Assembly (NCBI GenBank): GCA_013396755.1
Contig: VWZF01013053.1
Coordinates: forward strand, 3,389,328 to 3,453,327
Source: Sclerurus mexicanus
Taxonomy: Eukaryota > Chordata > Aves > Passeriformes > Furnariidae
Reading direction: 5' to 3'
DNA length: 64,000 bases
Part shown: positions 46,501 through 53,209 of the stretch, in pieces
Layout of the letters: every line of letters begins with the position of its first letter
Numbering within the stretch: position 1 is the first letter of the stretch
Notes under the pieces: model-generated
The model's input: the letters and a program-made list of their open reading frames with translations, nothing else
What the model was told of the DNA's origin: nothing
The model's database searches: none
Program-made: the position numbers and the translations under genes

Positions 46501-48337
46501 CGTGCAGCAGACACAGCATCACTCCACTTGCCACTGACTCACCGCTCTGTGCTGTTTCATTTCGCGTCATTTCTTTCTTCACTGTTGTTCTTCTCTACAC
46601 TTTTATCTTTCATTCATATAAGCGTAAGGCTTGCCAAGAAATATGGGCCATAATGTGATATATTTCCATCAGGTATAATACTGACTACATGCATACAGAA
46701 TCATTCATAGCAATTAATGGCTTGTGAGAGTCCTGGGAGTTTAATTACTCACAAATGTCAAAGATACAGGGAGAATAATAGATAATCCCCAGCATCACCT
46801 CACCAAGTGTCATTATTATTGAACCAGCATTTGTCATGCTTTAGACTTTCTTAAAAAAAATCCTTGTCTTGTTATAAGGAAAATTATTTTTGTCTATTTT
46901 TAGTTGTTTGCTCCTTTCTGCTTTAAAGGCTCTGGTTACCATAAATCTAACTGTGCAGATCTCAGAATCCTGCACATTGCTCAAACAGCTCCTCTTCCTA
47001 CCTTTAAAGATACAAGTATGAAATAAGCCATTTTTCTTGTCAGTTTTCTGGGTCTTTGTAAAAGCACCTGGCTGTGGCTATTGACCAGATGAGTAACATT
47101 CGGATGGTCCTTGGTACAAAAATATTGACTCCCTCTGTACAACAAACTAACCTAATTTTGTGCTAAGTGCTCTTTCTCCCCTCCTGATCACCCTGAAACT
47201 CTTCTCTAAAGGCTTCAGCTTACTATTGTCACTTGTGTCTAAATGACATGAAGTGACCTTCCTTCTTGGGAACAGAAGCTCAGGCTGGTATTTATCATCT
47301 CTGCAGTTCTGGTTTAGATTCTGTCAATGCCATGACACCAGGATCCAGCACCTCCTGATGGAGCAATTTAAGACCTTTCGTATCTATTCAGAACAAAAGC
47401 ATCCCAGAGTCCAAAAATAAAACTCAGCCTGTGCTCCTGCCTGCCTTTCCCTGAGTTCTGCCACTTCCACAGCCAAGGCTCCCACTGGTGAATTTCTTTC
47501 TATCAGTCTCTACCAGCGACTGTCAAACGCAGGCTTTAGATGAGCTCTCCAATCACTAGGGTTTTTTATTTACTTATTTTTTTCACTGCCTTTCCAGATG
47601 GACAGAGAAAGGCCCAAACCCTGAGAGAGCAAAGGAGTCTGCTTTGTGACTGCTTCTTCCAGTGATGGTTTGGATCATCCATTTAGATCCACAATAATCT
47701 TCTCGTTTTCATTTGACACACCAAACTAGAAAAACACGACATTCAAAGGGCTTACAACCACATTTATTAAAACCCTCACCTGACTGCACTCACTCAGCAT
47801 TAGGGTTATTTACAGGGTGATTCAATTCCATTCTAATTCACAGGCTTTTATGCCTCAGACAAACACAGACTATAGTAATTTGCCATTGAATAACAGAATT
47901 AGCTTAATTTAATCATGATTAAAGACATAAATTGCTCATGACAAATAACATTAAACCCAGGGTAGAGGGGTAAGGGCTATGTAACTCATTCCAGTGTACT
48001 GGGTTCCCCACCACAGCAGGAATACTGGGAGCTATCCTTTGGGAAGAGGCAACTGGTGCAACTCCTGCAGTAGGCAGAGCCCTCAAATACCCACAGGCAC
48101 AAAAGATCCCTCGGATTTACATCCCAGCAAAATAAGTTAGATATATACAGTGGCAACAATCTACTCAGGAAAAAACACAGAGGAGCTTTCCTGTGAAATC
48201 ACCGTTGGGTTGTGACACAACCTACTTCTCACACTTGCTATTATATGTATGTCTGTGTGGTAATTTGGGATCACATACCTGTGGTTTCTCCATTCCAGAA
48301 AGAATGTCTTGAACCCTTTTTGTTTCTGAATCAAATT
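7374..48337 (-). CDS. FNDC3B: FNDC3B, partial gene: 17 internal coding exons (fibronectin type III domain containing 3B)
   Basis: FNDC3B (FAD104) is a multi-FN3 protein. From family knowledge it is anchored by a C-terminal hydrophobic segment in the endoplasmic reticulum or secretory membranes, and it is implicated in adipocyte and osteoblast differentiation, cell adhesion and migration. Seventeen exons were placed by matching minus-strand translations to FN3 repeats and then finding GT/AG borders. Phases join without a break over 2224 nt. In fragment numbering the FN3 domains are about 18-115, 119-212, 213-306, 307-407, 408-502, 503-596 and 598-694, with the eighth starting near 695. Domain borders fall inside exons and each domain is spread over two to four exons. 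No stop or frameshift interrupts the fragment, so the gene looks intact here. FNDC3A is the alternative, but the linker KRVQDILSG and the blocks AGNIPQTPSAPRLVRAG and AAAGPQSLKLKWGD fit FNDC3B. First and last exons lie outside the window. Confidence 0.93.
7587..14268 (-). other. FNDC3B intron between exons 16 and 17 (6.7 kb)
   Basis: No exon or clear interspersed repeat was seen. It contains a purine-rich tract near 10285-10357 and several short A or T runs. Open frames on both strands here are short and unrecognised. Confidence 0.8.
10285..10357 (+). repeat. Purine-rich (GGA/GAA) tract
   Basis: About 70 bases made almost wholly of G and A (GGGAAGGGGAGAAGGAAGAA and similar), interrupted once by CCACGTG near 10330. 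Low complexity; the minus strand, which is the sense strand of FNDC3B, is a pyrimidine tract here. Confidence 0.8.
14269..14549 (-). CDS. FNDC3B: FNDC3B exon 16 of window: end of FN3-6 and most of FN3-7
   Basis: At 281 bp this is the longest exon seen, encoding residues 578-670 plus two bases of codon 671. AVNQAGAGPYSELV ends FN3-6, PASVPDPVSVLSVLED crosses the border, and SACLVLSWEEPCNNGAEI starts FN3-7. The IDLGDSS loop and DLLPETSYR, the E-F motif with its Tyr, follow. Phase is 0 in and two bases out (CG|GTGAGT). The acceptor region TGTTTCGGCACACAG has a broken pyrimidine tract. The exon is strongly CpG-rich against AT-rich flanks. Confidence 0.94.
14550..16602 (-). other. FNDC3B intron between exons 15 and 16 (2.05 kb)
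   Basis: AT-rich sequence with a 13-base A run at 15933-15945. No exon or recognisable transposon. The first bases downstream of exon 15 contain a possible alternative donor (GT at 16590-16591 on the minus strand). Confidence 0.8.
16603..16752 (-). CDS. FNDC3B: FNDC3B exon 15 of window: FN3-6, middle
   Basis: This 150-bp exon of 50 codons has phase 0 at both ends and encodes residues 528-577. It opens SPECSGADISEYRLEWGEDE and ends TDTRFEIGDLSAAARYCC then RLQ. EYRLEWGEDE and RYCCRLQ fix its place. The E-F motif is unusual: the Pro normally found between Leu and Tyr is replaced, giving LSAAARY. The exon is CpG-dense. The acceptor is TTTGTGTTGCAG. The donor CAG|GTACGG is poor, and a second GT in better context (GGG|GTGAGG) lies 11 nt further into the intron. 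Confidence 0.9.
16753..19033 (-). other. FNDC3B intron between exons 14 and 15 (2.3 kb)
   Basis: Contains one CR1 fragment (17290-17540) in the same orientation as the gene. The rest is unique-looking intronic sequence without a recognisable exon. Confidence 0.8.
17290..17540 (-). repeat. CR1-type LINE 3' fragment, about 250 bp
   Basis: In plus-strand order: TCACAGAATTG, TTTGGGTTGGAAGGGACCTT, CAGTTCCAACCCCCTGCCAT, GGGCAGGGACACCTTCCACC, and then the CCAACCTGGCCTTGGACACT block and ACCACTCTCACAGTAAAGAA. This is the reverse complement of the CR1 3' region, so the element lies on the minus strand with its 3' end at 17290. It is the best-preserved transposon in the window. An open frame across it is repeat-derived. 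Confidence 0.92.
19034..19147 (-). CDS. FNDC3B: FNDC3B exon 14 of window: end of FN3-5, start of FN3-6
   Basis: This 114-bp exon of 38 codons has phase 0 at both ends and encodes residues 490-527: YGPYSEATEVTTAAGPPGQC, then RAPSLSFLSDTRVLVSWE. GPYS is the recurrent F-G hairpin of FNDC3 proteins, followed by the border and the B strand with its core Trp. The acceptor is TGTTTCCCTGCAG and the donor GAG|GTGAGT. Synonymous positions are noticeably GC-rich. Confidence 0.93.
19148..21212 (-). other. FNDC3B intron between exons 13 and 14 (2.1 kb)
   Basis: No recognisable exon or transposon. The half next to exon 14 is richer in GC and CpG (for example around 19680-19710) than the AT-rich half next to exon 13. 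Confidence 0.8.
21213..21385 (-). CDS. FNDC3B: FNDC3B exon 13 of window: FN3-5, main part
   Basis: This 173-bp exon completes codon 432 and encodes residues 433-489. VPPSEGGCPVSEYSVEM gives the C strand. EVYHGPDLECTVSNLLPG and ATYGFRVRALNDGG give the E-F motif, F strand and hairpin. The acceptor is TTTCTTGTAG. The donor GGG|GTACGT lies in a run of seven G on the coding strand, which makes slippage in sequencing or an off-by-one border conceivable, but phase 0 fits the next exon exactly. Confidence 0.94.
21386..22293 (-). other. FNDC3B intron between exons 12 and 13 (0.9 kb)
   Basis: Short AT-rich intron; nothing recognised beyond the splice sites. Confidence 0.85.
22294..22399 (-). CDS. FNDC3B: FNDC3B exon 12 of window: end of FN3-4, start of FN3-5
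   Basis: This 106-bp exon encodes residues 397-431 plus the first base of codon 432. CSESLPVRTLSVAPGHC ends FN3-4 and crosses the border. RAPRVLGKPRHKEVQLQW gives the A and B strands of FN3-5 with the core Trp. The acceptor is GCTCTCTTGCAG and the donor G|GTAAGA, both good. Confidence 0.94.
22400..23195 (-). other. FNDC3B intron between exons 11 and 12 (0.8 kb)
   Basis: Short intron; nothing recognised beyond the splice sites. Confidence 0.85.
23196..23314 (-). CDS. FNDC3B: FNDC3B exon 11 of window: FN3-4, C-terminal half
   Basis: This 119-bp exon completes codon 357 and encodes residues 358-396: NQWEVAYSGSATEYTCTHL, then KPGTLYKLRACCISTGGHSQ. LKPGTLY is the FN3 E-F motif. The acceptor is CTTATTTTTAG and the donor CAG|GTGGGT. 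The exon is AT-rich, in contrast with the CpG-dense exons 15 and 16 further downstream in the same gene. Confidence 0.94.
23315..23828 (-). other. FNDC3B intron between exons 10 and 11 (0.5 kb)
   Basis: Short AT-rich intron; no repeat or other feature recognised. Confidence 0.85.
23829..23900 (-). CDS. FNDC3B: FNDC3B exon 10 of window: FN3-4, B-C region
   Basis: This 72-bp exon completes codon 333, encodes residues 334-356 and the first base of codon 357: DPPQDNGGSEILKYLLEI, then SQGSPE. The DNGGSEI turn and KYLLEI strand are typical of FNDC3 proteins. The acceptor is TTGTTTTTTCTTCAG and the donor G|GTAAAC, weak after +4. Its length is a multiple of three, so skipping would keep the frame. 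Confidence 0.93.
23901..24432 (-). other. FNDC3B intron between exons 9 and 10 (0.5 kb)
   Basis: Short intron; nothing recognised beyond the splice sites. Confidence 0.85.
24433..24571 (-). CDS. FNDC3B: FNDC3B exon 9 of window: end of FN3-3, start of FN3-4
   Basis: This 139-bp exon encodes residues 287-332 plus the first base of codon 333. It starts LFASNVEGKSSPSEVLVCTT, the F-G hairpin and G strand of FN3-3. The border SPDRPGPPTRP and the first strands of FN3-4, TSHGFSVKW, follow. The acceptor is GGTTTTATTTCAG and the donor G|GTAAGG. It forms a compact cluster with exons 10-13 (24571 down to 21213). Confidence 0.94.
24572..26146 (-). other. FNDC3B intron between exons 8 and 9 (1.6 kb)
   Basis: Holds a CR1 fragment in the opposite orientation to the gene (25150-25353). 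The open frames around 24901-25357 are derived from it and are not genes. The rest shows no feature. Confidence 0.85.
25150..25353 (+). repeat. CR1-type LINE 3' fragment, about 200 bp
   Basis: The blocks GAGGGTGGTGAGACACTGGC, ACAGGTTTCCCAGGGAAGCT, CCCCATCCCTGGAAGTGTTC and AAGGCCAGGCTGGATGGAGC occur in order. They are followed by TTTAAGCTCCCTTCCAACTC and CCATTCTATGAC. This is the end of CR1 ORF2 and the 3' tail in sense direction, with the terminal ATTCTATGA-like signature intact. Confidence 0.93.
26147..26233 (-). CDS. FNDC3B: FNDC3B exon 8 of window: FN3-3, E-F region
   Basis: This 87-bp exon of 29 codons has phase 0 at both ends and encodes residues 258-286: DSVFHPKYTGEEQACTVKNL, then RRSTQYKFR. 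YKFR carries the F-strand Tyr of FN3-3. The acceptor tract GGATTTTTTTAG is strong, and the donor AGG|GTAAAA is weaker than consensus at +5. Symmetrical, so skipping would keep the frame. Only 583 bp of intron separate it from exon 7. Confidence 0.94.
26234..26816 (-). other. FNDC3B intron between exons 7 and 8 (0.6 kb)
   Basis: Short intron; nothing recognised beyond the splice sites. Confidence 0.85.
26817..26991 (-). CDS. FNDC3B: FNDC3B exon 7 of window: end of FN3-2 and first half of FN3-3
   Basis: This 175-bp exon encodes residues 199-257. It begins SGYSQEVVCYTAGNIPQ, ending FN3-2 and crossing the domain border, and continues APRLVRAGVTWISLQW to the acidic YTLEIQEEDN. These stretches are among the most FNDC3B-specific in the window. 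The acceptor reads GAGCAG|TGGG, a NAGNAG tandem site; use of the upstream GAG would add a single Ser. The donor AAT|GTAAGT is consensus from +1. Confidence 0.94.
26992..29606 (-). other. FNDC3B intron between exons 6 and 7 (2.6 kb)
   Basis: No exon or interspersed repeat recognised. It contains an A13 run followed closely by a G9 run (28338-28365). Confidence 0.8.
28338..28365. repeat. Homopurine low-complexity tract (A13 ... G9)
   Basis: Thirteen A at 28338-28350, a short GAAAGA-type spacer, then nine G at 28357-28365. A purely purine stretch of this kind is prone to length variation and sequencing error. Confidence 0.9.
29607..29731 (-). CDS. FNDC3B: FNDC3B exon 6 of window: FN3-2, C-terminal half
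   Basis: This 125-bp exon encodes residues 158-198 plus two bases of codon 199. It includes GKRNSGFRECYFGSQKHC and LTKLCPALGYTFRLAAQNE, in which LCPALGY is the FN3 E-F motif with the invariant Tyr. The acceptor is CTCTCTTTCCAG and the donor AG|GTGAGT, both strong. It lies between the largest internal intron (7.4 kb, upstream) and a 2.6 kb intron downstream. Confidence 0.93.
30545..30616. repeat. Tandem duplication, unit about 35-37 bp
   Basis: The unit AAAACAAAACAAAAACC followed by TTTTCAATCC and ACTGTAC occurs twice back to back. The second copy has two extra bases (CCCAACTGTAC against CCACTGTAC). Confidence 0.9.
33690..34010. promoter_or_regulatory. Candidate intronic regulatory element (ATTA-rich)
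   Basis: This stretch holds many ATTA/TAAT cores, AATCAATC, a perfect 10-bp palindrome ATCAATTGAT at 33810-33819 and TTAATTAATAATTTTAA near 33878. Such clustering resembles homeodomain-bound conserved non-coding elements. This is inference from motif density only; AT-rich intronic DNA can give the same picture by chance. Confidence 0.3.
34132..34236 (-). repeat. CR1-type LINE 3' fragment, about 105 bp
   Basis: Plus-strand order ATTACAGAATATGCTGAGTT, GGAATGGGCCCATAAGGATC, ATCGAGTCCAACCCTTAG, then AGAGTCACACCATGTGCCTG. This is the reverse complement of a CR1 subfamily tail different from the one at 17290. 5'-truncated, minus strand. Confidence 0.88.
37142..37195 (-). CDS. FNDC3B: FNDC3B exon 5 of window: FN3-2, C strand micro-exon
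   Basis: This 54-bp exon, 18 codons with phase 0 at both ends, encodes residues 140-157: APIDNGSKITSYLLEWDE. The DNGS turn and Y-LEW C strand are typical of FNDC3 FN3 repeats. The acceptor is TTTTGTTCATAG and the donor GAG|GTAAGT, close to consensus. Being symmetrical, it could be skipped without a frameshift, though this would delete a core strand. A 7.4 kb intron follows. Confidence 0.93.
37196..37531 (-). other. FNDC3B intron between exons 4 and 5 (336 bp)
   Basis: The shortest intron in the window, with a strong 3' acceptor and a GTAGGT donor. No other feature. Confidence 0.9.
37532..37670 (-). CDS. FNDC3B: FNDC3B exon 4 of window: end of FN3-1, start of FN3-2
   Basis: This 139-bp exon encodes residues 93-139. 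It runs from VYAMYNSVKGSCSEP, the G strand and turn of FN3-1, through FTTHS, then the interdomain segment APECPFPPKP and the first strands of FN3-2 (SSLTLQWK). Phase is one base in, phase 0 out. The donor is AAG|GTAGGT. The acceptor region ends GAATGCCGTTCCCAG and has a short, interrupted pyrimidine tract, the weakest-looking acceptor of the set along with exon 16. Only 336 bp of intron separate it from the next exon. Confidence 0.93.
37671..40485 (-). other. FNDC3B intron between exons 3 and 4 (2.8 kb)
   Basis: Contains the 83-bp direct duplication (38129-38211 and 38321-38403) and the single ambiguous base N at 38213. No exon or transposon recognised. Confidence 0.8.
38129..38403. repeat. 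83-bp direct duplication, copies 192 bp apart, beside an N
   Basis: Positions 38129-38211 and 38321-38403 are identical apart from one base (GATACACA against GATACGCA). Both start TCAGCATAGAGGGGGATAC and end TCACGAGGTGATTT. The ambiguous base N is at 38213, two positions after the first copy. The copies are in the same orientation with 109 bp between them. The N points to a possible assembly or polishing problem, but a real local duplication is equally possible. Confidence 0.95.
40486..40545 (-). CDS. FNDC3B: FNDC3B exon 3 of window: first FN3 domain, E-F region
   Basis: This short 60-bp exon encodes the end of codon 73 to the start of codon 93: SGEELEYNLKDLRPATDYHV and the split Arg. LRPATDY is the FN3 signature in which a Leu, a Pro and an invariant Tyr form the E-F loop and F strand. 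It enters with one base and leaves with two (AG|GTGAGT). The acceptor tract GGCCTCTTTCCTGTAG is strong. Skipping it would be frame-preserving (60 nt) but would remove the core Tyr of the domain. Confidence 0.93.
40546..42750 (-). other. FNDC3B intron between exons 2 and 3 (2.2 kb)
   Basis: No exon or transposon recognised. Contains a T14-A8 tract at 41475-41496 next to A-rich sequence with CCCTAA-like pieces, and a G-rich, tandem GGGATGG-type stretch near 42527-42550. Confidence 0.8.
41475..41496. repeat. T14-A8 tract
   Basis: Fourteen T followed directly by eight A, giving a self-complementary poly(dT)-poly(dA) block. Such blocks usually exclude nucleosomes and vary in length. Confidence 0.9.
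42751..42908 (-). CDS. FNDC3B: FNDC3B exon 2 of window: first FN3 domain, N-terminal half
   Basis: This 158-bp exon encodes residues 21-72 and two bases of codon 73. It begins the first FN3 domain with VTNIQARTVLLSWSPP, where the B-strand Trp is visible, and continues to YEVALSDKGRDGKYKIIY, the C/C' strands shared by the family. The acceptor tract is TTTCTTTTATAG. The donor is CAG|GTACCA, which departs from the GTRAGT consensus, so splicing may depend on the strong exonic CAG. It follows the linker exon after a 5.4 kb intron. Confidence 0.93.
44056..44078. repeat. Compound microsatellite (AT)n(AC)n
   Basis: About five AT units followed by six AC units without interruption (ATATATATATACACACACAC). 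Confidence 0.95.
46416..46451. repeat. 18-bp perfect tandem duplication
   Basis: The unit ATCCCTTTGGATGGCTCC occurs twice with no spacer and no mismatch, which suggests a recent replication-slippage event. Confidence 0.95.
48279..48337 (-). CDS. FNDC3B: FNDC3B exon 1 of window: linker before first FN3 domain
   Basis: This 59-bp exon encodes residues 1-20, including KRVQDILSGMEKPQ, the conserved linker just before the first FN3 domain. It starts with two bases completing a codon (G|AA, Glu) and ends in phase 0 after CAG. The acceptor is preceded by a good pyrimidine tract (TCTGTTTTACAG) and the donor is CAG|GTATGT. This linker separates FNDC3B from FNDC3A better than the FN3 repeats do. The next exon upstream, which should carry a Gly/Ser-rich and basic stretch, was looked for up to 64000 and not found. 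Confidence 0.9.
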
Positions 48338-49285
48338 CTGTAAAACAGAGAATATGGAAACAGGAAGAAAAATAAATTACCAAAATTAAACATAAATGTC
48401 AAGTTATGTCAATAACTCTTCCAGAATTTGTAAACAGGGGAGGGAGAGAGACAGACATTACCTGCACTTGAGCATCAGTTGTTTTGCTCTTGTGGACTTA
48501 AGGTGTGCAGTCACATAGATTAGCATTGCAAAAATTGTAAGAGAAAAAGGAGGGAAGGGAACTTCCACTGACTGCAGATATTCAGAAACGCAGAGGTGAC
48601 CTCCACGAACAACGTTATTTATTGGGATCTGCTTTCACAGAGCAAAACCACCCTGTTTCCAAAGCTCGGATGTGGAAGAAGCCCAGGAGTTCCTACAGCT
48701 CAGTTACTGCTGCACCTAAAGGTGGTTTGGTAAGGAAGCCCACCCCCAGTCTGAGAGCTGACCGCCTTCTGCAGGGCACTGGGCTCCGGGCAGGACGGGC
48801 ATCCTCGCCCTGGGTGTGCAAAGCCCGGATGAGCCACACAAGGCGCCTGCCCTAAGCCCCAGCACCCACCCTAAGTTACCTGTCCTTAAACCACGTAATG
48901 CCCAAAGCTCTTTTAAGAGCCACCTTCCAACTGGGGAGACAATGAAGCAGTGCCTTTTTTGATCCAATGCCCGACCGGCAGTAACCCACCCTCCCTGCTC
49001 CAGCAGCTCTTGCAGGGGCCACACAACGTTATCACCAACAGGCTGTGAAACGCTTCCCCTAAATTAGAGGGATTAATTGCGCAGAAGGTGCTGCAGAGGC
49101 ATCATCTGAGCAGCAGAATCAGGCTTTCCCCCTTCCTCCCCCCAAAACAATCCTGAGGTAAAGCATCAGTTTAGACTAATGAGGTGACACAAAGCAGCTT
49201 TACTCCTTTTGGACAGCAGCACAGAGAGGCCTCACTTTCCACTACACTATTCTCTAATGGAAAACTAGGAACATATTTTTCCTGT

Positions 49286-49328
49286 GGGTTGGTTTTCTGG
49301 GTTTTTTTTGGGTTGGGTTTTTTTTTTT
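49286..49328 (+). repeat. G/T-rich tract with four GGG runs
   Basis: GGG at 49286-49288, 49299-49301, 49310-49312 and 49315-49317, separated and followed by T runs of eight and eleven bases. The plus strand carries no A or C from 49300 to 49328. Four GGG runs could in principle form a long-looped G-quadruplex, but on the strand that is the transcription template. Confidence 0.85.
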
Positions 49329-51192
49329 GATTCTTTACAATGTTAATGTTGTTTGTTCACCAAAGCAGAATACATCTCACCTAAGGCAAAATGAGCCAGA
49401 TGTACTCCGCATAGGATGCAAAAAATATCAGTAAACAGGTAAAATCAGCTCAACAGTTTTCACTGATGATTCCCCCAAAACCTGACCTACTTCTCGTAGC
49501 CCAAGAATGTGTCTTTATTTTTGTCTGTGACCTGCTTTAAAATGTAGATCTTCTTTTTAAAAATTCCATGTGCTCGACTGCCAAAAAACAGAATTGGCTG
49601 AATGCTGATGGCTGAATTCCAGTGTAAATGCCCATCTCTCTCTACAAGAATGCACCTTGGTGTGGAGTAGGAATGACAGATCTCCTGCTGCACACATTCC
49701 TGGATTCCTTTCAGTCTCAGCCACTTGGAAAAGAAAGCAGTAGTAATATTTCAGGAGAAGTGGAGGATGGCAAGATTTGTTTTTTCCATAGTAGATAACC
49801 CTGGAGTGTATTATAGAGAATATAAACTGGGAGGATTGAGCCAGTGTAAGATAATACTGACTTCAAAACTACACAGATGGACTAAAAGGGCTAAGGAGAA
49901 AGTTGAGGTGCTGATCCAAGCGAAAAAGTCGAAGTTTGGGGTGTTTCAGAATTCAGGGTTCCTTTCAGTATCAATAACTGAGTAGGACTGTGCTAGAAAA
50001 GCCTGGATCCAGATCTGCAAACTGTGGAGATCCTGCAGGCTTATCTCGAAGGGATGCTAATCAGAAGCAGCTTCTACAGCTACAGAGTGTAACAAAAACG
50101 CTGCTACTATTTTATTGAAAGTTTATGGTTATTATGTCACCCCTAATTACAACCCCCAGAAGCTGAGCGTGAATCATTCTCAACCTTAAATCCCAAACAT
50201 GTGGACTGAATTTTCTCTCCCTCTCTCTGCTTTCAAGCAAGGATGCTATCTCTGTTGCACTGAGCAGGAGAGGAAAACAAACCCTGAAGCCCAAAGAAAT
50301 CTCACTTCCCTCTGCTGCAAAATGCAATCGCTTCGCACAGTAACCGAGTCCTCCGACCTGGCAGGTCAGGGCTGAGAGTTCTCACTGCTTCAGGTACAGG
50401 AACTGACTCCAAGATTTAAGGCAGTTGGGTATACCCACTAAATAAACAATAATTGAAGGACTTCAATCACACTTCTCAAAGAAGAGTCCTACTCAGGGCA
50501 TTTTTTTATATTGGCATCCCAAATACGGAGCTTGTTCACAAAGAGAAGGCTCTGAGTACCAGATACATTGAAGCCTTGGGTTATTATGGACACGTGGACA
50601 TTTATGTGGTCAGAATGGACATTTATGCCACCAAGAGATCACAAAAATAGGCTGAAGGTGGAAAAGGAGAAACCTTCAAAGACTTTGGAGAGAGAGAGAC
50701 ACTCACACGGACAGAGTGCAAATGCAAAAAAGACCAAATTTAAAGTTGATAAATAATACATATATGAATGGGCATTGCATCACATTTCCTAAGGAATAAG
50801 AGGTATCACATGAAGCCCCTATGGTAACCAACTATGGCAGGTATCCCCCAAGCTAAACCTCCAGAGTGGTCACACTTGGGACTGGGCATGTTCCAGTGAT
50901 CCCTCACACACACCCTGCTCACTTCATACACAGAGAGCGGATGCATCCATGTCACTGATTTGCCAAGGCCACGAATCCTTTTACAAGAACAAGTGCAAAC
51001 AAAGTCTGCAGTGAGAAGGGCCCTTCCATCACCAACTCTGAAACCACCACACTGTATGGAAAGGAGAGTGTGTGCCTTTGAGCCCTGCACTGAATTCAAA
51101 CCAAAAACCAGCAGAGAGTAATAGGTAATGTAAAATTAAAGGCAAAAAGCAATAAATATGCACAAATGATGTCTGCAATAGCAGCAGAGAAC

Positions 51193-51232
51193 AGCTCAGG
51201 TTGGAGGGAGACCTCAGGAGAGGTCATCAAGT
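51193..51232 (-). repeat. Possible minimal CR1 relic
   Basis: CTCAGGTTGGAGGGAGACCT and CAGGAGAGGTCATCAAGT resemble the reverse complement of the CR1 tail around its GGTTGGAAGGGACCT block. Only about 40 bp are alike, so this is tentative. Confidence 0.35.
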
Positions 51233-53209
51233 ATTACAGTATTTAAAATACCTATTCAAGAGCTGTAAAAAAATCTCAGGCTTCCATGGATGGCTGATCT
51301 CCTTTCAGTAATAAACATAATTACTCACAGTCTCCTGAGCTGGGCTAAGCTAAGGAGAATGAGACCCGTCCCAAATCCCTCCCTCAGTAGCAAAGTTGCT
51401 CTGACCTGCCAACCTCTCTCAGAATGCAATAAGTATCGAGCTCAACATCTCTCTTCTGAGCCAACAGAGAGCAGAAATCCTTCTGAAATAGAAGATGACA
51501 GTGAAGTAAAAAAAAAAAATCCATCTTGCATGCCTTATGCTGATAACAGCCTTTCCACCTGGCTCTCTGTTATGGTCACTCAGCAACCACTGAGGACCAT
51601 ACTACTAGATGAGCTCTGCTTAGGGACGAGGAGCATGAGCATCTCCCAGGCATTGCAGAGGCAGGGGTTGAAAGGTCGGGAAGAACAGCAGGGAGGAAAG
51701 GGAAAGCCTTGATGTAAAACAGGAGATTAAGACTCAGAAAAATTACCTACAGCTGCTTGGGAAAGATGGTGGGTGGCTGAGCATGGTTCACCTACCTAGT
51801 GCTAACTGTCCCTGAGTATCAGACAGTCCATCTGCCCTTCAGCCTCTGCCCCTTCCTCTCCCTCAGCTGCCTGAGCCCTGAGTATCTGACCTGAAGATAT
51901 AAAAGCTCTATGCCAACTCCCCCCAGACACTGGGGCTGGCAGAGACGGGCAGCAGACACTGCTGCTTCCCTCCCTTGCCATCGGGAACAGAAGCTCGGTC
52001 ACGTCAGGGAAGAGCCCGACTAACACTTCAGGTCATTGTCCCATTATAACTTTTCCTCTCAACATCTGTTCCCCACATCTGTCATGGCAAAACTCTCCCT
52101 CCTAGGAGGAAGCTGGGGGTGGGGATGAATTCCTAGTGAATGCTCAACGGGGTCCTCTGAGGGACAGCACAAACTCTGAGTTACACTGTAGATCTCAGTG
52201 TCTAAGAGCTATTACAGCAGTCCCAAGCTACAGCACCAGGTTCTAATTCCCAGGCTGTGGGTTATTTGGATCCAACGTTGCAGACTAACCCCTCAAAGCA
52301 GAGAAACCAGCTGAGAGACCTGGACTATGTCTAAGCTTGTATCTTGGTCATCTCTCTTTTTTCAGAATTTTGAATCATAAACAAAACTCTACAGATACAA
52401 CCAGGAGTAAATATGCCTAAAAATCAAACCAGCAGCTATTTGGTGCTAACAGGGTTTCAATGTTAAGTCTTGCTGAACTAAAGCTTTTTATTCTATGCTT
52501 CTGTTAGCCTGTGTCTATGTTCCCTTCGGCACGTACAGCACAAATATAATTTTCAGACTTTTCCAACCATACTTCTGAACACCAAGCACAGATTTAAAAA
52601 ACAGGAAAAAAAAATATGTCATTTCAAGGTAAGTTTGAAGTTTCCATCAATAGTTTACATGTTTGCATGAACAGCAGCTGTGTGTGTAAATGGTTTGAAA
52701 TAGCTAAAAGCACTAAACTAATTAGGATTTTCCCATTGCAAACACAAATTTTAGGTTTGTTCTGCATTCTTTCCTTCGAAGAGAGGAAAAGGTCCAGCTC
52801 AAGACTTAGCTTCTGGCCACAGAAATTATTTACTGTTTCAACAGCCTTTCCATTCCAAGGGAATGACATCAGCACTAGCACTTTGCAAACTTTGAGTCTA
52901 ATTCTCAAGCAGAGCTCACAGATATGCCAGTCATAACATGACATGCTTTCTCAGAATTTGTTCCAGATTTATTGGGGCTGTGACCAGCTTTAATGCTGGG
53001 AAAGATCTTTTATCAGTCACGTACAGCACAACCTACAGCCCCCAACAAAATGAACTCTTCAAAACACAGCCCAGCTCCCTCAGGAACTGCCTGCCAACGT
53101 CCAGGCTTAAGACACCAAGAACACATACAACCTTTTCATTTCAGGGAATTGTAGAAATATAAATTAATGAACGCCTTGTACAAGAACAAACCCAAAACTG
53201 CAGATGTCA

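Larger units (their letters stand above)
42909..48278 (-). other. FNDC3B intron between exons 1 and 2 (5.4 kb)
   Basis: No exon or transposon recognised. It holds an AT/AC microsatellite (44056-44078), an 18-bp tandem duplication (46416-46451) and two stretches that look like ordinary-complexity conserved non-coding DNA (about 45440-46310 and 46650-46990). Confidence 0.8.

Noticed and set aside
7374..48337. Identification of the gene as FNDC3A, the close paralogue
   Set aside because: The linker KRVQDILSG, the block AGNIPQTPSAPRLVRAG and AAAGPQSLKLKWGD agree with FNDC3B as I know it. FNDC3A has different residues in these places, so FNDC3B was chosen. A direct alignment to both would settle it.
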